Below, piece by piece: positions 1 through 10,500 of a stretch of 43,009 bases of DNA. How positions within the stretch are numbered: position 1 is the stretch's first letter; the number at the start of each line of letters is the position of its first letter. The DNA comes from Ettlia oleoabundans (lineage: Eukaryota; Chlorophyta; Chlorophyceae; Chlamydomonadales), in the NCBI GenBank assembly GCA_019693395.1, contig JAAMXP010002083.1, positions 1-43,009 on the forward strand. Reading direction: 5' to 3'. A program made the translations under genes and the position numbers. Under the pieces are notes generated by a model that saw only the letters and a list, made by a program, of their open reading frames with translations, was not told the origin of the DNA and made no database searches.

Positions 1-63
1 CCCCCACCCCACCCACACCCACACACCACTACCACCAACATCACCACCAGGCCAGTCACCCAC
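1..63. other. C-rich low-complexity edge, intron of the CW-PWWP gene
   Basis: The first 50 bases are almost only C and A (CCACCC and CACCAC runs). They lie just downstream, on the minus strand, of the splice donor that ends the last visible exon of the CW-PWWP gene, so they belong to an intron whose next exon is outside the window. Confidence 0.6.
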
Positions 64-1985
64 CTGCGCGGCGCCGCACCACGCGTGCGGGCCAAAACTC
101 GTGTCCCTCCACACGCGCCCATACGATGCGGCCGGGCGGATAGCGCTCACGAGGCCCAGCAACGCCATACTCCTCACCCTCCTCACCCTGCACCACAAAG
201 GGGCAGCACAGTGCAGGGTGGAACAAGGCAAAGCGGCGCAGTGAGGCCACCACAATGCAGCTCAGCCAGCGGTCAAGCACAGCAGTAGATGACATGCACA
301 GGTGCAGCGGCACCAGCTCCCACAGGTTGACGCAAGCAGAGAGCACATACAGAGGCAGGCACAGGGCTGCTCAGCAGAGTCCACAGGCCGTTCACGCCCA
401 TCTACCAGAGAAAGTTCTCCCACAATGGCACAGGAAGGCAGCCTTACCGCAGCGGCAGTCAGCAGGCTGTGCAATGTCACAGAGCAGCACTCAGCCTTGC
501 CGTGCTCCAAGCGCAGCTCCCCCGGTCCCCCCTTCCACCCCTACCCCACACATTCACCCCCCACCCCACACATCGGCTTCCCACTCACATCAGCTCCAAA
601 GCCCATGCCCAGCAGGGCCTCTGCCGCCTCATCTTGATCCCCGACCCGTCCCACAAACCGGCCACCAGCAGAACGCTGCGGACGCCCGCCGCGAGCTTGG
701 GGCGGCAGCGACCCGCTGCGCCGGCTGCCTTGCCGTGCGGACCGGTCCTCCCCAGCCAGCCGCCCACCGCCGCCGGAGCCTGGGCCGGTGTGCGCATCAT
801 GATGACGCCGCGATCGGCCCCTGGCGCCACGGCCGCCCCACCGCCCTCCACCCCTGCCACCGCGACCAGTGCGGCCATTGGCACGCTTGGCACGGCGCCC
901 ATAACTGCAAACAGAGCGGCCAGCAGGGGAAGGACATCGCCGCAAGTCAAGAGAAGATACACACAAAGGTGCATGGGGCATCACACAGATAACCAGCACA
1001 GCCAGTAGCGCCTTTTGCAAGCGCCAACTGTACCTCCACTTCCTGCTCCTGGTCTGCTCTGCAACCAGCCATGCACCATAAGCCATCTGTGTGCAGCACT
1101 CACCCCTCATCCTCGTAATCTTCATCATCATAAGCACCAGGGTCATCATACAAATCCTGCTGCTGTGCTGCAGCAGCGGCGGCGGCGGCCGCAGCAGCAG
1201 CTGCAGCCATCTGCTGCTGTTGTGCCGCCATCATCTGCTGCGCAGCATACACCGCTGCAGCCTGCCGCTCCAGCCGCTCATCTATCTCCTGGTTGGACAG
1301 CTGCAGCATAAGGAACAGGATCACAACAGATGTCGGGCAGGGAAGCATAGCGCACAGTCAGTGTGTGGCATTGAACCAGAGGAATGCTCCTCCATTCCTC
1401 TTGCGCCGCACTGCCCTGCGCACAGCCTGGCTTGACTGTGGGTCTGCTTGCTTGCCTGCTGGGGTGTGTCGCACGAATTATGCTGCGGGTCCCATGCGTT
1501 GTCCTTGCACTGCCATTCCTCCGGTATGTCCCTGTCGTCCACCCCGTACGGAACCCTGCGCCACTTCTCACACTTGCTGCACTGAATCCACTTGTCCCAC
1601 TCGTCACGTCCCGCACGGTCGTACTGCGGCGGCACATGCTGCGGCAGACCACGCAGCGCTGCTGTGGCACCCGCCGCAAGCGCCGCTGTGGCGGCATCAG
1701 CATCAGTTGCTGTGGTGGCGGGTGTGCCACCACCGCCGCGCTCCTCTGGCTCCTCTTTGGCAGCATCCCTGCACCAACAAACGGCAACAGCAGCACCTTA
1801 GGAGCTGCTCAACAGCCCTGCCATCTCCAAATGCACATGCAGGCTGGCCAAACGTGGTATGCCATCCCGCAGGCGGCCGCGCCGCCGCCGCCGCCTCCAC
1901 GTGCTCACGTTGCAAAGTCTGCCAGGGCGCCCAGTGCATCCAGTGCATCTATCTCGGCATCCCGCTCGTCCTTGACCTCCGTCAT
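64..1985 (-). CDS. CW-type zinc finger and PWWP domain protein (C-terminus outside window)
   Basis: Likely a histone-mark reader in the nucleus. Five phase-consistent exons: 1985-1909, 1768-1456, 1300-1104, 904-589 and 187-64. Start is the ATG at 1985 (MTEVKDERDAEIDALDALGA). Residues about 83-130 form a CW zinc finger: WIQCSKCEKWRRVP with Cys 89, 92, 113 and 125 and the conserved tryptophans. Exon 3 is Gln/Ala-rich with a run of 14 Ala, then an acidic Asp/Tyr patch. Exon 4 is Arg/Gly-rich (RGG-like). Exon 5 opens a PWWP domain (PGRIVWARVEGHEFWPARVV) that is cut by a donor and the window edge. CW fingers bind methylated H3K4 and PWWP domains bind methylated H3K36 and DNA in the families known; CW followed by PWWP is the order of animal ZCWPW1/2. 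The intron after exon 2 uses a GC donor (CAG|GCAAGC). The 400-bp intron 588-188 holds nothing I can call. Domain calls are strong; the histone marks read here are inference. Confidence 0.85.
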
Positions 1986-3773
1986 GATGCCGCTCCAGCT
2001 GCTCTATCGGTGCATGGCAAAGCCGTGACTTGAGTCTGCTGCTGCCAGCAAGTATGTGGGTGGCGCCTGCGGCGGCGGCGAGCGGGCGGCGGCAGGAACT
2101 GAGAAACAGTCAACATGCAGCGGGTTGATACTTTGAATCCAGCAGTTTGGCGGGATGGCAGCGGCCCTGAAAACCGTCAGGGAGAGCAGAAAGGCGCGGA
2201 GACAAAGATCGATCATAGAGGAGTCAGCGACCTTGCCCCGGCAGCCGTGCCAACCACCCCTGGAACCCTGCCAGGCAGCGGTGGCATACATGGAACCCAG
2301 CTGGGCCTGGCACACCCACCAACACCCAGTCCCACCGAAACCAGCAGCAGGGCTTTGCGGAGCGTCGCAGCTGCTGGATGCAAAACATCAACAGACATAG
2401 GAACACAGAGAGACGTCAGCAGCGCGAGACGAGGCTGACAGCAGACCCCCATTTGGTTCTTGAAACCGGCGGCTTGATGCGGCGGTTCAAGGTGCTTACA
2501 TCACTTAGGAAGCATTATTACAGGTTCACCGGCTACCCCGAGCCGCTGCAGTCCACCCCTGCTGCTGCTGCAGAGGGATATGGGAACTCGGAACAGCACT
2601 GGCCTGCGCACCTGAAGATAGAGCTTCTGTGACCCACTGCGCTGCGATATTCGTTGTGCAAACGCGCTGGCTCGGCGGCACTCCGCTCGCCTTCCTCCGA
2701 AACTCTCTCCAGTGAGACGGGAGCTGACGGCGCGGCAGCCAGCGATCCAAGTGCCAGATGGCCTTAAGCACCCAGAACCAGCAAGCGAGCACAACAGAAG
2801 AGGCACTGTACTGGGTGCTTTTGTGGCAGTACTCGATGCTCGCGGCCACAAGGAAAATCAGCAGCGCCCCCTCCCCGACATGCTTCGGAGGTTCCCGCAT
2901 ACCTTTCGCGGGTTCGATGAGGTTGCTGCAACGCACGTGCTCCTGCTGTTTGCCGCCCTGGGCCGCAAGTTGCACTACGCAAAGCCCAAGCGGCCCCCCA
3001 TAGCATGTGCGTGTCGCTCTGCGTGGAGCAATTGTGCAGGCAAGGAGCTCCGAGCCAGGCCGCTGAAACCACTGCTGCCGCCCCCGCCACACAGTTGGGC
3101 GCCGCGCAAACCCTTTGCTCCATTCCGCCCCAGCTGAGCCTTGGCGGCACTGGCATGGCAAGAGATTCCGCCCCAGCTGAGCCTTGGCGGCACTGGCATG
3201 GCAAGAGAGGAATTGGGACCAAGTGTACCTGCACAGTTGGTCAAAGCACCTTGATGTCAGGCTGGCAGGCTATCCACATGCTTCCTGATTCGCTTGCTGC
3301 ACAGCATGCAGTGTGATGCTGACAGCCTGACAGCAGTGGCATTTTCCAGCAGCCAGGCAGCCTGCGCTGCATGCACCTAGGGCTTCCACACCTCTATGAA
3401 TATCCTTCTCTCACCCCTCTACCTGTACTTCCTGCGCATGTGTGGCACACCCTCCCCTCTATCAGCAACACGTCTGCACAGCGCACTGTTGCGGGACGCC
3501 CAGGGCAGTACGCAAGTTATGCACTGAATGCCTACTGCCACACCCGCAGGGTGGGCAGAAGCTGCGCCATACATGGGCTCTGGCAACACCGTATTGGTAA
3601 CCCTGGCCTGTTGGTGCAGCTGCCTGTTCACCACCTAGCATGCCCCAGCAAAACTGTACCCCGCCCTGAGAGGTCTGCAACCCTTTCAAAGGCAAGCGTT
3701 TTCACCCAGTGAATCTAATGCGCCTGCCCCAGTGCAAGATTCACGCTGTCCTACAGCCCAAAAGCAGGTGCTG
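1986..3773. other. intergenic region, no supported gene
   Basis: About 1.8 kb between the start of the CW-PWWP gene and the stop of the metallophosphoesterase, both on minus. It must hold the promoter and 5' leader of the former and the 3' UTR of the latter. Open frames of 70-250 codons exist on both strands, as expected in GC-rich DNA, but none has a recognisable domain. The only frame with a plausible membrane-like stretch is on minus at about 2620-2900 and is discussed as a finding. A 43-bp tandem duplication lies at 3122-3207. Confidence 0.5.
3122..3207. repeat. two tandem copies of a 43-bp unit
   Basis: Positions 3122-3164 and 3165-3207 are identical 43-bp units starting ATTCCGCCCCAGCTGAGCC and ending GGCATGGCAAGAG. 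They sit in intergenic DNA with no gene call. Perfect identity points to a recent slippage or duplication event. Confidence 0.95.
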
Positions 3774-5227
3774 TCATACGGCCAGCTCCCGGCCAGTGAC
3801 GGTGCCGTGTCCAACTATCTGAATTTGATGGCGAAGCACGTGCACCACGGCAAATGCATTTGAATCGATAGGAGCCTCCAGCATTGCTTCGAGCGTCACA
3901 AAGTGTCGGCCGCCAATGCAAGCATAGCCGCCCATGTGGTCATGCCCGGCCAGCGCCAGCCGGAAGGCGGGTGAGGCCAGCAGTACCTGCTCAAACCATG
4001 AAGAAGCAGAGGGGTGCATGCATTGCTACCCATGCCCGGCCTCATACCACCTGTGATGGGCTGGTCACCCCGTGATCCTGGCTGGCAAGAGCATGCGAGC
4101 CATCAGCCCAGTCTTGCTGAATCCAGCAAGAATCAAGTCAACACCCCATGACCCACCATCCTGCCCCCACCATCCTGCCCCCACCCAATTACGCACCTCC
4201 TGGACTTCCCGCCAGTTCCACGCCAAGTGGGTCGGCCGTGCAGCGCCCTGCCCCAACTGGTGGTGGCTGGCCACAATCACTCGCTCTCCGCCTGCTTCTG
4301 CGGCCGCCAGCTCATCCCTCAACCACCCCAGCTGCTGCTGTGTGATGCCACCGTTCCAGCTGCTCATCTGGGGGTTTTCCTCGGACAGTGGGTGTGCAGC
4401 CATGTAGTCCTGCTGAGGGTCCAACGTAGGTCCGGTTGCAGTACAAGGGCGGGACATGAAGAGGGTGGGAATGCTGAGAGGACCTGCTGTTGGAGAAGAC
4501 TTCAAGACCAGCTGCGTAAACAAATCTATAACGACACCTTTCAAGCCCCAGTCCAGCAACAAATGTGCCCAGACCCAGCAATCAGCGCACTTGTGCCTCC
4601 CGCCACTGCCTCGAGTGGGGTGGGTAGTCGCTGTGCCCCGACATCTCCGTGGTGTCCAGCACAACCAACCGCCAGCCACTGCCCAGCATGCGGCTATAGT
4701 AACAGCAATCAGGGATGCCCAGACGCCGCAACAGCACTGCACGTGGCACCGACAGGCAGTGGTTGCCAATGGTGTGCACCGCTGGAATATCAGCGCCCTG
4801 CAACCGGGCAGGCAGGCAGCATAGGAGCACAGGTTTAATACCTTCTGATGCATGTGCAAGGGAAATGTCCACAGTCCCAGCAACAACCAACAATAGTGCT
4901 ACCAGCATGTCCAGCCCAGGGTGCGGCCAGGGGCCACCAGCTGAAGGCCCACCCCCTCACCAGCTCTCGGTCAAATATTGACGCCACCAGCTCAAACTCC
5001 TGATCACACTGCTGCTGCCCTGCCGGGCTACCGTTGACTATGTCCCCAAGGTGCAGCACAAACTGCAGGCGGGGTTGGCGAGTCTTTAGCTGCGCCAGGG
5101 CTGCACGCAGTTTGGCGGGCACATCGCGGTAGCGCTGGCAGCGCCCCTCGGTGTTGCCGTCGGCCAAGTCAGCATACTGGGCATCGGCAATGACGCCAAA
5201 GGAGATGATCGGGCCCTCATCTGCCAT
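3774..5227 (-). CDS. ADP-ribose/CDP-alcohol diphosphatase-like metallophosphoesterase
   Basis: Calcineurin-like phosphoesterase of the ADPRM type, a Mn-dependent family that hydrolyses ADP-ribose, CDP-choline and related diphosphates. Exons 5227-4961, 4797-4591, 4412-4197 and 3986-3774 give 300 aa; all three introns are phase 0. Metal-site motifs are present in order: DxQ in FGVIADAQYAD (Asp15, Gln17), HLGDIVNG (about 61-68), GNH at 100-102, SHH at 207-209, and GHDH at 244-247. NPQMSSWNGGITQQQLGWL matches the family stretch before the third motif. The exon 4 acceptor was chosen at 3987 because the spacing from WN(W/Y)R to AGHDH then equals that of human ADPRM (21 residues); an upstream acceptor would add 15 residues. 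The exon 3 acceptor may shift by one codon (4412 or 4409). Length fits the family. No signal peptide; probably cytosolic. Head-to-head with the DUF486 gene. Confidence 0.9.
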
Positions 5228-5847
5228 TGTGACGAGTGTTGATAATGAATGGGAAATTTGAGGGGTTCACGCTAGCAGTCGTGTGCGAAACGTGGTTGGT
5301 AATTTAGCTTGCAACACAGAGGTTGGCCGCTTGATGAACAAAGTGGGGCTGCCCCCGTCACCAGAAGAGCCGGCCACCGTCAAGTGATACACCGAATGTT
5401 GATAGCTTGAGTTGAAGGGATGGAAATAAAAACAAGTTTGAGCTAGAGAGGATTTCCTTCGATGCAACGCTGCTGAGTAGTGATGCTGCAGGATGCAAAC
5501 GTTGACGGTCAGTTCTTTAATTATTTTGTTGCATGTTTGGCGATTGAATGCTGGGGGAAGATGGGGTCTCAACAAGAATATTCACAACCCTGCATAGGTG
5601 TCGTGAGCTGGCAACGAAAGATGCCCACTAGGCGGCCGCCATCTCCAACCAGGTAGAACATTCTAAACCCCCCTATTCTGCGTTTCTTGGTACCACGGTC
5701 ACCGCATAGGTTTCGTCAGCGCTATCGACAAGACCCCGTGTCTCTATCCAGAAACATTGCTGGCACCAGAGCAGCATTGAGGAAGCACCGCTAAAGGTGC
5801 CACGCGCGACAAGGGGCCCTGCGAATTGCCGGTGGAGCTGAGCAGCC
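5228..5847. promoter_or_regulatory. divergent promoter region, metallophosphoesterase / DUF486 genes
   Basis: 620 bp separate two start codons that point away from each other, so both promoters and 5' leaders must lie here. The segment 5400-5550 is clearly more AT-rich than its surroundings. I cannot assign a specific TATA box or transcription start. No open frame here resembles a gene. Confidence 0.6.
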
Positions 5848-7093
5848 ATGGTGTCGACAGCGGCAAAGGGCGTGCTGGCGGTGTTGCTGCTGTGCGGCTC
5901 AAATGCTTTCATGACAACGGTGAGAAGGGGAGGTTACAGCTCAGCAATACAGTTGGTGATGGCAGTGGCCAGGCGACTGCTGTTTGATGCGCAGCGGAAG
6001 GCAACTTCCTTACACTCGTACCCTTTGCTGCCTCGCGACTGTTTGCTTGCAGGCATGGTACCTTCATCTCAAGTGAGTGGCCCGACTGCGGTTGGGTTGT
6101 GAAATGCTGGCGTCAAGTTCAGCAGGACTTTGTCATGACCAGCCTTTACTTTTCACCTGTTACCTGCGCCTGCCATGCCGGCCTGATCATGCCGACTACC
6201 TGCCGCACCCACCGTGTGCACTGCAGGTTTAAATCCTGGCCATTGGTGAAGGCTATTTTCATTTCGTGGTTGATTGCTTTCTTTGAGTACTGCCTGCAAG
6301 TCCCAGGAAACAGGCTGGGGCACTTCTCCAATGGCGGACCTTTCACCGCCCCGCAGCTGAAAATTATTCAGGAGTTCATTAGGTGGGTGGCGGGAGCTGA
6401 CCACTGTGGCATGTGGAGCGGCCTGGTGAGCAGGCTGTTCTGTGGGCATTAGTGCTAGCAGGCCCCTCTGTTTGCATCATGTTCTGTCGTAGTCGCCAGG
6501 TACTTGGGCCACGCTCGCACCTGTAATCAACCCCACCTGGCTTGTGTGATCTTCTTGTCTGCAGCCTAACAGCGTTTGCCATTTTTTCGGTGCTTGTCCT
6601 CAAAGAGAAGCTGCGCTGGGTGGACTTGGGCGCTTTCTTGCTCATCTTGGCAGGCGTAGCTGTGGGCATGGTGGGCAAGCCCCCCGATCAACAGGCACTA
6701 CCACCCCCGCCTCAGCAGCCAGTTGCGCCGGCCCAAGCCCCGGCAGAGGAGGGCGGACGGCGGCTGTTGCGTTCTCAAGTGCAGCTGCCGCCCCACAAAG
6801 CCGGCACCAGCAGCGACGGCAGTGATCAGGGCGCGGGCAGCAGTGCCCAAGGCAGCCCCATGGCGCAGCTTGCAGGAACCCCCACTGGCGCTCTGCATGC
6901 CGTGCACGAGCTGCATAGCACACCCAGCGCACGGGTGCTGGTGGCGGATGATGCTGACCCACACGCGGGCAGCAACCAGCAGGGTGTGCGGCGGCGAGAG
7001 GCAACAGTCCCAGACGACGAAGAGACCGGTGCTGGAAGGTCGCGTGTGGCACACACACAGCACGAGCGTTCTGACGTGCCTGAGAGCAGCTGA
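5848..7093 (+). CDS. DUF486 (DMT_6) family membrane protein with C-terminal extension
   Basis: Small multi-pass membrane protein of the drug/metabolite transporter superfamily, function unknown. Exons 5848-5919, 6053-6072, 6227-6382 and 6565-7093 give 258 aa. The core (about residues 1-118) carries the family signature: NAFMTTAWYLHLK near the N-terminus, then FFEYCLQVPGNRLGH, FTAPQLKIIQEFI, VLKEKLRW and a last hydrophobic helix (LGAFLLILAGVAVGM). Four transmembrane segments are expected. Bacterial and plant members are about 110-120 aa; here about 140 further residues, rich in Pro, Gln, Ala and Ser and without recognisable domain, follow the last helix. Exon 2 is a 20-nt microexon that encodes the conserved AWYLHLK stretch; skipping it would break both frame and motif. 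Family call is strong; substrate is unknown. Confidence 0.88.
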
Positions 7094-7589
7094 TCAAGCA
7101 TTTGTGGAGAGGATGCACCCCGTTCGCCAATAATAGAGGCAAAGGCAGCAAACTCTTCAAGAACTCTCAAGTTCACAACAGCTTGTCTTGAAACATCTTC
7201 CCTAAATCCCACCCAGCACCCCACCCGCTTTCAGGAACCTATTTGATTTGTTGCATGCTCTGCTAAAAAGCCAACCCGCAAGGCTTCATTCACCATTTTG
7301 TCCCCTCCAATCTTGCCCTCAGTGAAATGCTAGTGTTACAATTGCTTTTGGATTACGGGTGGGTGGTATAGCGGTCCCTCATGGCCCCAGGGCAAAAGGA
7401 AGCGCGGAATAAGTGAACACAATACAGGAGAGCGAGCAACAGAATCAGTGTTGGCAAAGTCAACGGTGGTGTGAGGCAGCAGGCAGGCCCGGCTCTGGCC
7501 CGCCGCCTCTCCTGTCCCCCTGCCGAGGCTACGGGCTGCATGAGTCTCTGCGCCTTGTCGCTGCTCCAGGTGTATGCAAGATCCTGCTA
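7094..7589. other. tail-to-tail intergenic region (3' UTRs)
   Basis: 496 bp between the stop of the DUF486 gene (+) and the stop of the NOT3 gene (-). It should carry both 3' UTRs. A minus-strand TGTAA lies at 7340-7336. I see no TGTAA on plus and no other gene. Confidence 0.6.
7336..7340 (-). terminator. TGTAA polyadenylation motif, NOT3 gene
   Basis: TGTAA on minus, 250 nt past the stop codon at 7590. TGTAA is the usual green-algal polyadenylation signal. A 5-mer can occur by chance, so position is the main support. Confidence 0.45.
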
Positions 7590-10500
7590 CTATGCCGGCA
7601 CCTCATCCTCCAGCTGGTCGTAGCGGAACATGAAAGAGGTCTTCAGGCGGTAGCACCACCCACCGCCATTGGCATTGCCTGCACTTCAACGCAACCGCCA
7701 GCCAACCAGCCACAGCGCCAGGTAAGAAACAGGCAGGCGAGGCGGCGGATGGGCAGGCAGCCAGCCAGTTGAGTGTGGCTAGCAAAGTGACTTTGCAATG
7801 AAATCAACACGACTCAGTATACCAGCCTGCCCACAAAGGGGGGCCCTCAGCTTAACACCACAGCAGCACTACCCCACCCCACCTGCATCCTCCCGCAGCG
7901 TTGAGTCAAAGTAGACGTAGGTGCCCTGCTCCCAGTCGTCACCAGGCTGCCCACCCGCCTTGGGCTCCTCGTGTCGCTGCAGCACAAGTTTAGGGACTGG
8001 GGTGGGGATCAGCGCTAGGCAAGGAGCAGGGCTAAGCATGCCAACCATGTCGTCGCTATCTTGCCTGCTTCCTAGCTAAGGCCAGCAGCACATTTTGCAG
8101 CCATAGCTCAGGCAGCCATCCACTTGCTGCCCGTCCCACCTGGAACCAAGCCGAGTGCTGCTTGTGGAATCTCCACGCCTGGCGCTTAAGCTCCCGAGCC
8201 GCCAGGTACTGCTGGTAGCTGCCTGGCTGGTTGTAGAAGATGAAGAAGAGAGTCTCCGCGTCCAGCTTCTCGTACAGCGAGGCGGAGTCAAAGATGGTGG
8301 GGCGCTGCGAGACGGAGGCAGCGAGGCACTATGGTGAGGTATGGGGCTTGTGGATGTAGGTCCCTTAGGGCGATTACTGGCTGGCTTACTCGCTTGGGCA
8401 CACACTAACACAAAGGCGCACGCTAACAAGTACAAATAAATGGATGGGCAGATGGGAGGGCTGTCCACCACCAAGGAGGTTTGGGGCAGGGCACAGCAGG
8501 GGTTACTGCAACAAATACCAGGCAACAGCAAAGGCGTTGACCCCAGGTGCAGCCACCTTACTCACCTGCATAGGGTAGGAGGCGGGTATCGGCACAGGCG
8601 GCAGGCGTGGCCGCTGCGGCACCGTCTGCCACTGTGTGTCTGCGGGCTGCGGGATGGACCTTGCCGCACACTGCTGCACCACCTGCAAGCTCTGCGCCGG
8701 TGTGAGGCTGGCGGGGGTGTCCTGCAGACCCATGGCCTGCAGGTGAGCCGCCAGCGAATCCAAGCTATGCTCAGCAGCCTGCCGAACCTCCTCGCCGCCG
8801 CCAACGCTGCCATCCATCGACAGCTGCGCGGCAGCGCCTGGTGGCTGCTGCACGGCGGCAGGACCCACTGGCCGCTTTTGTATGCTGGCTGCAACCACAG
8901 CTGCCACAGTGGGCGCGCCCGGCTTGACGCCGTTTTGCTGCTGCGGGGCTGACGTGGGGCCGCCCAGCAAAGGAAAAGCGGCTGCAGGGAGCAGAAAGGG
9001 CAAGCAGAGGAAAACACGATTACTGGGGAAACACAGCAGGTGACGCGCAGAGTCGGTCAAAACATCGATGCTGCAAAGCCCAGCTCAGTAGAGCTGCCAC
9101 TGCTGCCAACTGCCCAGCAGGCATGCTGCGCAGTGCTTGCATGATGACAAGCCAATTTCACACCACAGAGAGGCATGGTCAAAGTCCACCGGCTGCACTC
9201 TGGTGCACCACACACCAGAATCTGTTGGGTTGAACTGCGGCGACTGAGGTGGCCCGGTGCGTGGTGGCGGAGGCGGCGTGCCCTGCAGTGGTGCTGCTGC
9301 CACAGTTGCAGCTGCCGCAGGTGCCCCGCTGCGCACTGGCGTGCCAGGCACCGAGACACCGTCCTGCACCGCACTGCTAGGTGCAACTGGCGAGGGCGGC
9401 TCCGTGGCGGGCGCTGCAGAGGCGCGCGGTGACGTAACGCGCGCCGGTGGTGGCGGAGGCGGCGGCTGCACCGGGGGCGGCGGGGGTGGCGGCACAGCCG
9501 CCACAGCTGCGTCCGCTACTACTGATTTGGAGTTGCTGCTGGTGCGTGCAGGCTGGCTCTGGCTTTGATTGGCTTTCTTCTCCTCCTCAGCGTGTGCCGT
9601 CTCCACGGCCAGCCGGCTGTTGCCCTGTGCCGCCAGCTGCGCCTTGACAGCCGCTGCCGCCGCCTTCTGCCGCTCCCGCTCCCGCTCCTCCCGCTCCTTC
9701 TCAAGCTTGGCCTCCTTGTCCCGGGCTGAGCGAGCGTGACTGGCTGGCGCCGCGACCACAGCATCGCTCATGCCATCCAGCTGCGTAAGCAAATCTTCAT
9801 AGCTGCAGGGCAGGGACATGGAGGTCAAAGAAAGTGAAAGGAAGGTAACAGCGGCAGCGGTGCAATGCGAAGCACTGGGACCTGGTACTGAAGCGATGCC
9901 AGGTGGAAACGGTGCTGTTCTGGCGCGACAGGCAACACCAGCACAAGCCTGCATGCGGCAGTGGCCGCTGGCAGGGCCGCATTATGCATCCAGCCCGCTA
10001 CAAGCTGGTCAACTGGTGAAAGATACAGCAAGCACCCTCTGCTGCCCCACAGTAACGCAGTCGCACTCCCAAAACACAGGCCAGCTATACTGCTGCCTGC
10101 CACCAATTCAGGGCCCAATCGACTCACAGGTCATCAGGCGTGCCAAACTCCTCCCAGTCCTCCTGGTTGCGCTCAAGGTAGTCCTCAACCAGGTCCTTCA
10201 CACCCTCAACATCCTCAGCTGCAGCGCAGGAGGAAAGCTGCCACAGTGAGCAAGACCAGCAGCACCCCAAAAGAACGGCATTAGGGGCACGAACACCCAA
10301 TATATGCACATGTGAGTGCAAGCACATTGCACCAGGCACGCAACGGGGAGCCAGGAGGGCAAGAAGGGTAAATGACGGCACCTTTCCAGCGCTTTTCACC
10401 CAAGACATGTGCCGGCCAGCTACAGAAGCAGCAAGCAGGCCAGGCATTCATCATAACCAAGCACACGACGGGCAGCAATCTTGCCAACAAGCTGCCAGCC

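Noticed and set aside
255..992. Long plus-strand open frame (245 codons) over the left-edge gene
   Set aside because: Antisense to the RG-rich and PWWP exons; low-complexity His/Pro/Arg translation caused by GC-rich codons. The minus strand has domains and matched splice phases.
2890..2930. GGGTTCGAT resembling a tRNA B box
   Set aside because: No matching A box, acceptor stem or anticodon arm could be formed around it.
3987..4031. Upstream acceptor adding 15 residues to exon 4 of the metallophosphoesterase
   Set aside because: The shorter choice has a better pyrimidine tract and reproduces the exact spacing between the WNxR and AGHDH motifs of known family members.
4413..4508. Alternative acceptor at about 4508 adding 32 in-frame residues to exon 3 of the metallophosphoesterase
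   Set aside because: In phase, but the added residues do not fit the family alignment and the shorter model gives normal length.
4065..4886. 273-codon minus frame without splicing through the metallophosphoesterase
   Set aside because: It contains exon 3 of the real gene but reads through introns and misses the GNH exon frame; the spliced model restores all metal-binding motifs.
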